The notes: a model not told the origin generated them from the letters alone. Shown: positions 1-7,388, counted from the first letter of the stretch. The stretch is 7,539 nucleotides of DNA from Deltaproteobacteria bacterium (GCA_018266095.1 JAFEBC010000221.1:1-7539), one strand, 5' to 3'. Translations and numbers: made by a program.

Positions 1-931
1 TCAGGTACGCGTTCATGCCGCCGACCACGCCGCCGTGGTTCAACTGCGAGGTGTCGCCTTGCACGAACGCGTCGGTGGAGACCTGGGTGATGGTGCCGCC
101 GTAGAGGCCGCCCGCCACGCCGCCCGCAGTGTTGACGCCGCGCACGCTGGGCGAGCCGACGACCTGCGTGGTCGCGAGCGCGCCGCCGTTGCCCATGCCG
201 CCGATGAAGCCGCCGACCTCGCTCTGGCCGTCCGCGCGTCCGCCGCTCGTGAGGCCGTGCGAGATGCTGACGCCCACCGCGCCGTTGCTGCCGCTGCCCA
301 TGTTGCCGACGGTGACGCCGATGAAGCGGCTGTTCGGGCACGAGACGGAGCTGCCGAACGAGCTCACGCGGTCGACGGTGGTGGTGGTGGCCTGCGACCA
401 CACGTTGCCGACGGCGCCGCCGGCGTTGGCGAAGTCGGGGTTGTTGTCGTCGCCGGAGCCGAGGCAGGTGACGGTGGCGCCCGTGCTGGTGACGCGCGTG
501 AAGGTGCCCTCGCCCAAGGAGCCCGCGGCGCCGCCGAGCTGGTTGTAGGCCTGGATGGTCACGCCGCTGGCGCTGAAGTCGTCGAAGGCCGCGCCCGAGG
601 CCGCGCCCACCACGCCGCCGACCGCCGACGTCTGCGGATACGCGCAGGTGACGGTGATGCCGCTCGCGTGCAGGCCGCTCGACGCGCCCGAGGAGTTGCC
701 GATGACGCCGCCGAACGCGTAGCCGATGGGGCCCGTCTTGGTGCTGGTCGAGCACGCCACGGTGCCGCCGCCGTCGACGGTGATGTCGGTGACGAGGCCC
801 GCCTGCTGGTTCACGAAGCCGATGGCGCCGCCGGTCGCGCCCGAGCCGGTGAGGTGGCCGGTCATGATCACGTGCGAGTGCGTGACGCTGCCGCCCTGGT
901 TCACGTTGCCGACGAGCGCGCCCACGCTGTT
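1..931 (-). repeat. GLUG-repeat array of module B (about 10 units, continues off window)
   Basis: From about residue 1104 to the window edge: VGALVG, TGGAIG, FGGVIG, VGGVVG, LGGAAG, AGGAVG, a degenerate IGVTVG, VGGFIG, AGGVAG and HGGVVG. The order and spacing resemble module A, and the segment before it (PFGGG, PYRIC, FDGAGF) matches module A's N-terminal cap. No closing DF-x(3)-W cap like the one ending module A has appeared by position 2, so the array probably continues to the left. Confidence 0.78.
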
Positions 932-3900
932 GGTGTCCTGGCCGTCGATGGCGTCGACCTGGATGGTCAGGTTGGTCACGCTGCCGTTGCCGACCTGGTT
1001 CTGCCCGTTGATGCCGCCGACGCCGTTGAAGAGGCCCCAGCCGAAGCGCAGCGGGGCCGTGCTGGAGGCCGCGCGCACCGCGCTGAAGTGCTTGATGGTG
1101 AAGCCCGCGCCGTCGAAGTAGCCGCGGAACTTGCCGCCGAGGACGGGCGTGAAGCCGGTGACGTCGACGTCGGAGTACATGCGGAAGCTCGAGTTGATGG
1201 TCGAGGTGACCGCCATGAGCTGGTTCGGATCGCAGATGCGGTAGGGCTTGTCGTCGTTGCCGCGGCCGCCGCCGAACGGGCGCGCGGTGGGCGAGCACTC
1301 GACCGCGAGGAAGGTTCCCGCGGGCTTGACCATCGTGGTGCCATCGTGGGCGACCACGCGCAGGCGCACGGTGTACTCGCCGATCACGGCGGGCGCGTAG
1401 AAGCTCACGTTGGTCTGCGTGCCGCCCGCGTAGGGCCCGATCGACGAGCCGGTGAACCAGCGGACGCCGTCCGAGGAGTATTCGACCTGCGCCAGATCCA
1501 CGCCGCCGAAGCCCGTGGCCGTGATCGAGATCGGGATGATCAGATCGGCGCCGATGGTGGGGTGCGCGTCGAAGAAGCCGACCGCGCCGTTGGGCTGCAC
1601 GCCGCCGCTGCCCGCGAGCTCAGGCGGCTCCCAGCGCAGCTTGGGGTGATTGCCGCCCATGGCCCAGGTGCCGGTGAAGTCGTAGCCGGTGAACGTCGAG
1701 GTCTGCGCGAAGGCGCTCTCGGCGAGGCCGGTGGCGCCCACGGGCGTGGACGATTGCGCGCAGCGGTCGGTGTTCCAGGACACGTTCGTGTACGTGAACG
1801 GCGGCGGCGGGTTCTGCTCCAGGCCGGCGATGCAGGCGTTGTCGGGCGCGCGCGCGAACTCGAAGACGCGCGTGAGACGCAACGTGCCCGAGGGCGCGAC
1901 GTAGCCGATGAGTCCGCCGCTCGACACGTTGGCGGCGAGGATGGCGGGCGCGGTGTCGCCGTAGCAGTCGGTGAACGACACGGCGCCCTGCACGGGGCCG
2001 CTGGTGTTGAAGGAGATGGACCCGAGCAGGCTGCCGGTGGCGCCGGGCGAGCCGAAGTGGGCGTGGCTCGCGCACTGGCTGATGGCGATGCTGCTCGTGC
2101 CCGCGACCGAGAGCTGGCCGATGAGGCCGCCGAGGTTCACGTCGACGAAGTCGGACTCGAAGAGGTAGGCGTCGCTGCCGAGCTGCGTGAGCGGGCCGCT
2201 GGTCGTGTCCGCGTGGCCGATGACGCCGCCGATGGCGGTGAGGCCGGAGACGACGGTGAGGCCGGTGGTGCGCACGCTCGTGACGCTGCCCGAGCTGTAG
2301 CCGACAGCGCCGCCCACGTTGATGTGGCCGATGACCGCGCCGCCCTGCACGCTGCCGTTCACGAGGCTGGCGCCCGGCGCGCTGTTGCCGACGAGGCCGC
2401 CGACGCCGTTGCCGTTGGGGTTGCCGCAGTTGACGCGCACGCCGCTGACGGTGCCGTTGGTGAGCGCGCCGGAGAGGAAGCCGATGAGGCCGCCGGCGTT
2501 GGCGCCGCTCGCGGGCGTGTCGCCGAGGCAGTTGACGAAGGACGCCTGGAGCATGGCGTTGTTGACGGCGTCGTCGCTCTCGCCGATGAGGCCGCCCGCG
2601 AATTGCGCCGCGCTGACGGTGAGGTTCGTGCCCGAGAGATCGCTGGCGCTGGCGCCGCCGGCGAGGAAGCCGATGAGGCCGCCGGTCGAGCCCGAGTCGC
2701 TCGCGGGCGCGTCGCAGGTGACGTTGAGCGCGTTGGCGCTGAGCGCGATGGCGGTGCCTTCGTGCTCGCCGATGACGCCGCCGATGACGCCCTTGAACGG
2801 GTCGAGCGCGCCGTCCGCGCTCTCGCAGACGACGTTGCTGCCCGTGCTCCCGCTGCCGTGCACGCGGACGCGATTCGCGAGGCCCTTGAGGCGGCCGATG
2901 GCGCCGCCCACGCCCGCGACGCCGCTGATGGTGCTGCCGATGGTCACGTCCACGTCCTCGATCACCGAGCTCTGATCCGTGTCGCCGACCACGCCGCCGA
3001 CGCCGCGCGCATCATGGCCGCTGATGGAGTCCACGACCACGCTGAGGTTCTTGATGGTGGCGTTCGTGAGCAGGTCGAACAGGCCCACGCCGGTGACGTA
3101 GTTGGCCGCGCCCGCGGGCGTGCTGATGGTGTAGTGCGCGATGGCGTGGCCGTTGCCGTCGAAGGTGCTGTCGTTGCGGTTGCCGAGGCGGAGCGCAGCG
3201 CCCGCGAGATCGAGATCGGCCTCGAGGCGGAAGTCGTCGGTAGCGTGGCCCTGCGCGGCGAGGAGCTGCGCGTTGCTGCAGATGCGGTACGGGTGCGCGG
3301 GGCCGCCGAGGCCGCCACCGAAGGGCGCGCCGGAAGGATCGCAGACGAGCGCGTTGAGCGTGCCGCGGGCCTGCGTGCTGGTGTTGCCGAGGACATCGGT
3401 GCCGACGAGGCGCACCTGCCAGGTGGTCGAGGAGGCCGGCAGGTACACGGTGCCCGCGATGGAGGTGGACGTGGTCGCGCCCGCGATGAGGCCGGCGATC
3501 CACGTCGAGCCCTGGTCCGCGGACAGCTCGACGCGCGCGCTGGCGATGGGGCTTACGTCCGCGATGGTGAGCGTGACGGGCAGGAATTGATCCGAGCCCA
3601 CGGTGGCGCCGTCGGCGAGGCCGGTGAGCGTGAGGACGGGCGCGGTGCTGTCCTTCGTGACCGCGAGCGTGGCGGGCGAGGTCGAGACCGTGCCGCCGGC
3701 GCTCTTGGCCCAGATCGCGATCGTGTTCGCGCCTTCGGTGAGCGCGGACGAGAGGCCGCTCGTGGTGCACTGCGTGAACGCCGCGTCGCTCGCGGGCGTG
3801 CTGGTGCTGCTCGAGACGAAGACGCTGGCGATGCCGCTGCACGAGGTCACGTGGAAGCTGGCGAAGCCGTCCTTGGTGAGCGCGGGCGAGTCGAGGTGCG

Positions 3901-4237
3901 CGGTGATCGTGGGCGTCGCGTCGTCGGCGCAGGCGCCGCTGATGCAGGCCTGGCCGTCGCCACAGGCGGTGCCGCACGCGCCGCAGTGGTGCGGATCGCT
4001 CGACAAGAGGACGCACTGGCCGTCGCACACCGAGAGGCCCACGCCGCAGCTCGGGCCCGCGTCGGCGGGGATGCCGCCGTCGCCCGTGGGCAGGCAGCGC
4101 GAGCCGCCGCCGTGGCCCGCGCAGTCGCCGTCATCGGTGCAGGCGTAGACGCCGCCGGTGTCGTTGATCTGGCACGCAGTGAGCGCGATGCACGTGAGCG
4201 CGCAGGTGAGCGACGCGATTCGCAGAGTGGTCGTCAT
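1..4237 (-). CDS. Giant GLUG-repeat surface lipoprotein, C-terminus cut by window edge
   Basis: The frame is open from ATG 4237-4235 to the left edge (1412 codons, no stop). Seen in the translation: a lipoprotein signal peptide with lipobox LTAC and Cys22 as acylation site; a Cys-rich segment (residues 33-103) containing DPHHCGACGTAC; Ig-like domains at about 106-195 and 196-295; module A (about 299-869), opening with CDPSGAPFGGG and PYRIC, then FDGNGH, then about 12 GLUG-like GGxxG repeats, and closing with FTGYDFTGTWAM and PKLRW; another Ig-like domain (886-980); and module B from Cys981, again PFGGG, PYRIC and FDGAGF, then about ten more GGxxG repeats. GLUG repeats are known from IgA1-peptidase-type and adhesin-like surface proteins and are expected to form a beta-solenoid. 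It lies 2 bases after the PEGA gene. An outer-surface adhesive or structural role is inferred; no catalytic motif was seen. Confidence 0.9.
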   Translation of the reverse strand, partial: MTTTLRIASLTCALTCIALTACQINDTGGVYACTDDGDCAGHGGGSRCLPTGDGGIPADAGPSCGVGLSVCDGQCVLLSSDPHHCGACGTACGDGQACISGACADDATPTITAHLDSPALTKDGFASFHVTSCSGIASVFVSSSTSTPASDAAFTQCTTSGLSSALTEGANTIAIWAKSAGGTVSTSPATLAVTKDSTAPVLTLTGLADGATVGSDQFLPVTLTIADVSPIASARVELSADQGSTWIAGLIAGATTSTSIAGTVYLPASSTTWQVRLVGTDVLGNTSTQARGTLNALVCDPSGAPFGGGLGGPAHPYRICSNAQLLAAQGHATDDFRLEADLDLAGAALRLGNRNDSTFDGNGHAIAHYTISTPAGAANYVTGVGLFDLLTNATIKNLSVVVDSISGHDARGVGGVVGDTDQSSVIEDVDVTIGSTISGVAGVGGAIGRLKGLANRVRVHGSGSTGSNVVCESADGALDPFKGVIGGVIGEHEGTAIALSANALNVTCDAPASDSGSTGGLIGFLAGGASASDLSGTNLTVSAAQFAGGLIGESDDAVNNAMLQASFVNCLGDTPASGANAGGLIGFLSGALTNGTVSGVRVNCGNPNGNGVGGLVGNSAPGASLVNGSVQGGAVIGHINVGGAVGYSSGSVTSVRTTGLTVVSGLTAIGGVIGHADTTSGPLTQLGSDAYLFESDFVDVNLGGLIGQLSVAGTSSIAISQCASHAHFGSPGATGSLLGSISFNTSGPVQGAVSFTDCYGDTAPAILAANVSSGGLIGYVAPSGTLRLTRVFEFARAPDNACIAGLEQNPPPPFTYTNVSWNTDRCAQSSTPVGATGLAESAFAQTSTFTGYDFTGTWAMGGNHPKLRWEPPELAGSGGVQPNGAVGFFDAHPTIGADLIIPISITATGFGGVDLAQVEYSSDGVRWFTGSSIGPYAGGTQTNVSFYAPAVIGEYTVRLRVVAHDGTTMVKPAGTFLAVECSPTARPFGGGRGNDDKPYRICDPNQLMAVTSTINSSFRMYSDVDVTGFTPVLGGKFRGYFDGAGFTIKHFSAVRAASSTAPLRFGWGLFNGVGGINGQNQVGNGSVTNLTIQVDAIDGQDTNSVGALVGNVNQGGSVTHSHVIMTGHLTGSGATGGAIGFVNQQAGLVTDITVDGGGTVACSTSTKTGPIGYAFGGVIGNSSGASSGLHASGITVTCAYPQTSAVGGVVGAASGAAFDDFSASGVTIQAYNQLGGAAGSLGEGTFTRVTSTGATVTCLGSGDDNNPDFANAGGAVGNVWSQATTTTVDRVSSFGSSVSCPNSRFIGVTVGNMGSGSNGAVGVSISHGLTSGGRADGQSEVGGFIGGMGNGGALATTQVVGSPSVRGVNTAGGVAGGLYGGTITQVSTDAFVQGDTSQLNHGGVVGGMNAYL
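1904..3007 (-). repeat. GLUG-repeat array of module A (about 12 units)
   Basis: Residues about 411-778 of the lipoprotein. The core GGxxG recurs as VGGVVG, VGGAIG, IGGVIG, TGGLIG, AGGLIG (twice), VGGLVG, VGGAVG, IGGVIG, LGGLIG, a degenerate TGSLLG and SGGLIG, at intervals of roughly 28-38 residues. Between cores are strand-like stretches rich in S, T, V, N and G. On the plus strand the cores show up as a recurring gccgatgaggccgcc-like string. The regularity fits coils of a beta-solenoid; exact unit borders are uncertain. Confidence 0.8.
2468..2685. repeat. Near-identical 29-base direct repeat within the GLUG array
   Basis: Bases 2468-2496 and 2657-2685 match at 28 of 29 positions (single difference at 2473/2662), 189 bases or 63 codons apart. 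Both encode the minus-strand peptide core GGLIGFL. A second shared 12-base block (cgctcgcgggcg) follows each copy. This is DNA-level identity beyond what the protein motif requires and suggests recent unit duplication or recombination. Confidence 0.7.
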
Positions 4238-4239
4238 GA

Positions 4240-6924
4240 TCAAAACTCTCCGGCGACGCCAGCGCCGTGCGGGAGGAGGAAGAGCGTCGCGCCGCCCGAG
4301 ACCACGAGCGCGCCGCCGACGCCGAAGAGGAGCAAGGAGCCCGCGCGCAGATCGCTCGCGGACTGCGCGTCGGCCGCCGAGACCGAGTGGAAGGTGATGC
4401 CGTTCGAGGTGGTCGTGGTGTCGCTGCCGTCCAGGCTGTGCGCGCGCAGGGCCAAGACGAGGCCGCCGATCAGCATCGCGCCGCCGACGCCCACGCCCAC
4501 CCAAGCGCCCACGCTCGCGCCCGTGCGCGGCGAGGTCTGCACCAGGGCCTCACCCGGCGCGGCGGTCTTCGGCGCCGCGGCCACGGCCTCCTTCGGCTTC
4601 TCCTCCAGCGAGAGCGCGAACGGCTGCTCCGGCGAGCCCGCGCGCGCCGGCCCGTTGCCGGCGTTGTCGAAGGCCTCCAGGTAGTACGCGAGACCGTCGG
4701 TCGTGAACCGCGCGGGCACCTCGACCGTGTACTGATCGCCGCGCTGCGCTTGCATCGGCAGGCACACCCACTCGGTGGCGAAGATGTTGCGCACGCAGGC
4801 GCGCGGATCGTACACGCCGCTGCGATCGTCCTTGATGGTGGCGGAGAGGATCATCGGCGCGCCGCGCATCGTCCTGGTCACCGGCTCGTGCGCGATGGTG
4901 GGCGGCGTCGTGTCCTCGTCCGGCGCCTTGACCGGCGCGGCGCCCGCCGCTTGCGCCTGCGCGGCCTGCTCGCTCGCGATCGCCAGCCGCTCGGCCTCCT
5001 TCGCCAGGAGCGTGCCCTGCGCGTCCTTCGTCACCGAGCGGAACGCGAGCGCGGCCTCCTTGTGCTGACCCAGCCTGCGCCGCGTCTGCCCGATGTTGAA
5101 GAGCAGCTCCGGCACGGGCTTGAGCTCGTACGACGCCTGGTAGCCGCTCAGCGCGCACGCATAGTCGCCCTGCTTGAAGCACGCGTGCGCCGCCTTGTAC
5201 CGCGCGCGCGCCACCTCCTCCGGCGTGGCCGCCTTCTGCGCTTCGCTCTCGCGCGTGGGCTTGAGCTGCACCGCGAACACGAGCTGCACGTCGCGGTTCT
5301 CGGGGATCTTGAAGTTCGCCGTGCGCGCCAGATATCCGCCCAGCGTCAGCTTCAGCTCGTGCGGCCCGGGGCCGACCTTGTCCTTGAACGGCGTCTCGCC
5401 CGCGGGCTTGCCGTCGAGCATGACCTGCGCGCCCTGCGGCTGCGTGTTGATCTGCACCTGCGGCTCGATGGGCCCGCGCGTCTCCGGGAGCGTGAGGCGC
5501 AGCGAGGCCTTCTGTCCGGCCTCCACCGTGAGCTGCTGATCCACGCCGCGCCGTCCGATGGCGATCGCGGAGAGCAAGTGGTCCCCGGCCGCCAGCTCGA
5601 CAGTCAGCGGCGACACGCCCGCGTCCTTCCCGTCGATGGCGATGCTCGCGCCCGCGGGGTCCGTCTCCACCGTCAGCGTGGCCGGGCCCGGGACGCGCTC
5701 GAGCACCACGCTCGTCTCCACGTCGCGCTCGGCGACGACCATGATCTTCTTCTGCTGCGCCACATAGCCCTTGAGCGCGATCTTGAGCACGTGCGGCCCC
5801 GGCGCGACCTCGGCCGTGTAGGGCGTGAGGCCCACGCGCTTGTCGTCGAGCAGCACCTCGGCCTCGGAGGGCGTCGAGGTGAGCGACAGCCGCGGCGCGC
5901 GCGGCGCCTTCTGCTCCGGCAATTCCAGCTTCAGCGAGAGATCGCGATTGGCCGGCATGTCGAAGTCCGACGCCGTCTCGCGATGCCCCGGCAGCCGCAG
6001 CACCGCGTTGTGCGGCCCCGCCGCCAGCGGCCCGACCCACGGCGTGCGGCCCTTGTCGAGCCCGTCGATCACCAGGAGCGCCCCCGACGGCACGCTGTCC
6101 ACCGCCAGCGCCGCCCCGCGCGGCAGCACCGGCAGCGAATACGACTCCTCGACGTCGTGTCCCTCCTCGAACACCACCTCGCGCTCCTCGGTGAGGTGCC
6201 CCTGGCTCTGCACCGACAGCACGTGCTTTCCCGGCACCAGCGCGCCCGCGAACGGCGTGGTCCCCAGCAGCGCGCCGTCGAGGAACACCTGCGCGCCCGA
6301 GGGATCGCTGCGCACCCGCAACACACCGGCGCCGCGGCCCTCCGCGAGCGTCACCAGCAGATCGATCTCCTTCCCCGCCTGCAGCTCGAGCCGCGACTCC
6401 GACGGCCGCCGCCCGGCCGCGCGCACCGTCACCGTGTGCGTGCCCGCCGCGATCGTCTGCGGCGACGCCGCCTGCGCCACCAGGGCGCCATCGATCAGCA
6501 CCTCCGCCTCCGGCGGATCCGTGCGCACGAGCAGCTTCGCCGGCTGCGGCGGTGCATCCATCGCCTGCACCTTGAGCGGCCTCTCCGGCGACCCTGCGCG
6601 CGCCGGCCCGTTGCCCTGCTCGTCGAAGGCCTCGATGAAGTACTCGAGCCCGCCCCCCGTCAGCATCGTCGCCGGCAGCACCGCCGCGTAGTTCCCATCG
6701 CCGCGATCGTCCATCGGAAACGCCGAGAACCGCCTCCCTCCGATCGTCCGCGCCACCACCTGCGCGCCGAACACCCCCGAGGGATCCGAAATCTGCGCCC
6801 CGATCTCCACCGGCTGCCCACGCGCCGCCGTCTTCACCGGCGTGTGCTCGATGACCGGAGGGTCAGTGTCGGGAGGAGTGAGACCAGAACCAGCAGCGAG
6901 CAGGACAGCGAGGATTCCGAGCAT
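4240..6924 (-). CDS. PEGA-repeat / TPR envelope protein with duplicated Ig-like domain and C-terminal TM hairpin
   Basis: 894 residues. ATG at 6924-6922 is chosen because it gives the signal sequence MLGILAVLLAAGSG and has GAGG 7 bases upstream; the frame extends to a GTG at 7101, but that adds 59 residues of non-secretory, unlikely sequence. Domains: Ig-like 1 (about 19-118, DPPVIEH to NGPARAGSPE); six PEGA repeats of about 65-70 residues starting near 129, 199, 271, 344, 414 and 488, each with a DPxxAxVxxDG-like strand, a TP(F/Y) turn and PGxHxL; a TPR segment (about 571-650, with the LLFNIGQTRRRLG motif frequent in myxobacterial TPR proteins); Ig-like 2 (672-773); a Pro/Ala linker; TM helices about 804-827 and 863-884 joined by a Ser/Thr-rich loop. 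PEGA domains are extracytoplasmic, often in S-layer or envelope proteins. Likely periplasmic and inner-membrane-anchored; the exact role is unknown. First gene of the operon. Confidence 0.92.
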   Translation of the reverse strand: MLGILAVLLAAGSGLTPPDTDPPVIEHTPVKTAARGQPVEIGAQISDPSGVFGAQVVARTIGGRRFSAFPMDDRGDGNYAAVLPATMLTGGGLEYFIEAFDEQGNGPARAGSPERPLKVQAMDAPPQPAKLLVRTDPPEAEVLIDGALVAQAASPQTIAAGTHTVTVRAAGRRPSESRLELQAGKEIDLLVTLAEGRGAGVLRVRSDPSGAQVFLDGALLGTTPFAGALVPGKHVLSVQSQGHLTEEREVVFEEGHDVEESYSLPVLPRGAALAVDSVPSGALLVIDGLDKGRTPWVGPLAAGPHNAVLRLPGHRETASDFDMPANRDLSLKLELPEQKAPRAPRLSLTSTPSEAEVLLDDKRVGLTPYTAEVAPGPHVLKIALKGYVAQQKKIMVVAERDVETSVVLERVPGPATLTVETDPAGASIAIDGKDAGVSPLTVELAAGDHLLSAIAIGRRGVDQQLTVEAGQKASLRLTLPETRGPIEPQVQINTQPQGAQVMLDGKPAGETPFKDKVGPGPHELKLTLGGYLARTANFKIPENRDVQLVFAVQLKPTRESEAQKAATPEEVARARYKAAHACFKQGDYACALSGYQASYELKPVPELLFNIGQTRRRLGQHKEAALAFRSVTKDAQGTLLAKEAERLAIASEQAAQAQAAGAAPVKAPDEDTTPPTIAHEPVTRTMRGAPMILSATIKDDRSGVYDPRACVRNIFATEWVCLPMQAQRGDQYTVEVPARFTTDGLAYYLEAFDNAGNGPARAGSPEQPFALSLEEKPKEAVAAAPKTAAPGEALVQTSPRTGASVGAWVGVGVGGAMLIGGLVLALRAHSLDGSDTTTTSNGITFHSVSAADAQSASDLRAGSLLLFGVGGALVVSGGATLFLLPHGAGVAGEF
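4246..4251 (-). promoter_or_regulatory. Ribosome binding site of the GLUG lipoprotein gene
   Basis: Minus-strand GGAGAG lies 8 bases before the ATG at 4237 and inside the last codons of the PEGA gene, whose TGA ends at 4240. The two genes are separated by only 2 bases. This supports the chosen start and implies translational coupling; no separate promoter is visible between them. Confidence 0.75.
4631..4692 (-). repeat. Ig-like domain C-terminal segment, copy 2 (pair with 6587-6649)
   Basis: Encodes GLAYYLEAFDNAGNGPARAG plus SPEQP, nearly the same peptide as GLEYFIEAFDEQGNGPARAG plus SPERP encoded at 6587-6649. The two DNA segments are also strongly alike, sharing for example the string gcgcgcgccggcccgttgcc. 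The copies are 652 residues apart and flank the PEGA/TPR core. Confidence 0.75.
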
Positions 6925-6931
6925 CGAATCG

Positions 6932-6935
6932 CCTC
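6932..6935 (-). promoter_or_regulatory. Ribosome binding site of the PEGA gene
   Basis: Minus-strand GAGG followed by 7 bases and then ATG at 6924. It decides between this ATG and the GTG 59 codons upstream, together with the secretory signal that begins exactly at this ATG. Confidence 0.6.
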
Positions 6936-7274
6936 GAGGGTTGGCCAGTGCACAACCGTGTAGCTTGAACTTTACAGATCCGACTGTTTGCGTACTCCCG
7001 CCGGCGCAACGACCGCAAGAGAAGGATCGGCCCCGGACACATGCGCGCAATGAACGAGACCTGTCGCACCCACTGTGCAGACCCAGACACACAAGTCGCA
7101 CCCACCGAACCGGCGCGAGCGAGCAAGTGCATCAACCGAAGCAGGAAGTGGCACTCGCGTGGACCACAACTCCGCGCGTGCCCGCGGGGCAGCGCTCAGC
7201 CCCCGCCAACCAGAAGCGGATCCAAGAGCCCGGGGCGTGTGGAGACCGCCACTCCATCAACCGAGCACAGAGCG
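6936..7274. other. Non-coding 5' region of the operon
   Basis: No open frame here has coding character: candidate frames overlap on both strands and show no recognisable domain. Bases 6959-6997 form a pocket clearly poorer in G+C than the surroundings, where the operon promoter could lie, but I cannot identify convincing -35/-10 or sigma-54 boxes. The stretch also carries the gtcgcacccac direct repeats and two copies of the 10-mer catcaaccga (7130-7139 and 7255-7264). Confidence 0.5.
7063..7105. repeat. Pair of 11-base direct repeats upstream of the operon
   Basis: gtcgcacccac occurs at 7063-7073 and 7095-7105, 32 bases start to start (close to three helical turns). They lie about 140-180 bases before the PEGA start codon. 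This placement suits a tandem binding site for a regulator, but function is inference. Confidence 0.5.
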
Positions 7275-7342
7275 GGCCCGGGACGTGGGGAGGGATTGCG
7301 CCCGACTGAGCGCGCGGCACACCAAGGCGTAGAACGGAGCTC

Positions 7343-7370
7343 CCAGCACCTCGCGGATGCGAGGTGCCGG
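7343..7370. other. Strong stem-loop at the core of the intergenic structure
   Basis: gcacctcgc (7346-7354) and gcgaggtgc (7359-7367) form a perfect 9-bp stem with loop ggat; one mismatch further out, two more C-G pairs extend it to 7343-7370. No T-run follows on either strand, so it does not meet the usual rho-independent terminator pattern. Confidence 0.6.
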
Positions 7371-7388
7371 TCGTGCCGCAGGCCTCCC

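Noticed and set aside
2100..2800. Regularly spaced gccgatgaggccgcc-like strings suggesting a CRISPR or tandem DNA array
   Set aside because: Spacing is irregular (roughly 85-115 bases), all copies are in the codon frame of the lipoprotein, and they encode the GLUG core; they are protein repeats, not CRISPR repeats.
3012..4028. A 338-codon minus-strand frame within the lipoprotein gene
   Set aside because: It is in another frame of the same strand as the GLUG gene, with Arg/His/Pro-rich low-complexity translation and no domain; a shadow.
35..4684. A 1549-codon open frame on the plus strand
   Set aside because: It is the exact mirror register of the minus-strand lipoprotein gene. With G/C at third codon positions, antisense codons rarely begin with T, so stops vanish. 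Its translation is A/R/G/D/V-biased with no domain, whereas the minus-strand frame gives a signal peptide, repeated motifs and caps.
4550..6040. A 496-codon minus-strand frame inside the PEGA gene
   Set aside because: Alternative frame with Gly/Ala/Arg-biased content; it completely overlaps the well-supported PEGA/TPR reading frame.
4267..6963. A long plus-strand open frame over the PEGA gene
   Set aside because: Same in-register antisense effect; the product is an Arg/Leu/His-rich sequence without recognisable domains, while the minus strand encodes clear PEGA, TPR and TM features.
6925..7101. Upstream extension of the PEGA protein to the GTG at 7101
   Set aside because: The extra 59 residues are Arg/Cys-rich with no secretion signal, while the ATG at 6924 starts directly with a hydrophobic signal sequence and has GAGG 7 bases upstream.
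6842..7309. Plus-strand frame running from the PEGA gene 5' end into the intergenic region
   Set aside because: It begins antisense to the PEGA signal and Ig-like region, lacks any recognisable feature, and crosses the repeat region.
7343..7370. Rho-independent terminator
   Set aside because: The stem is strong, but no T-run follows on either strand, and no gene end visible in the window points at it.
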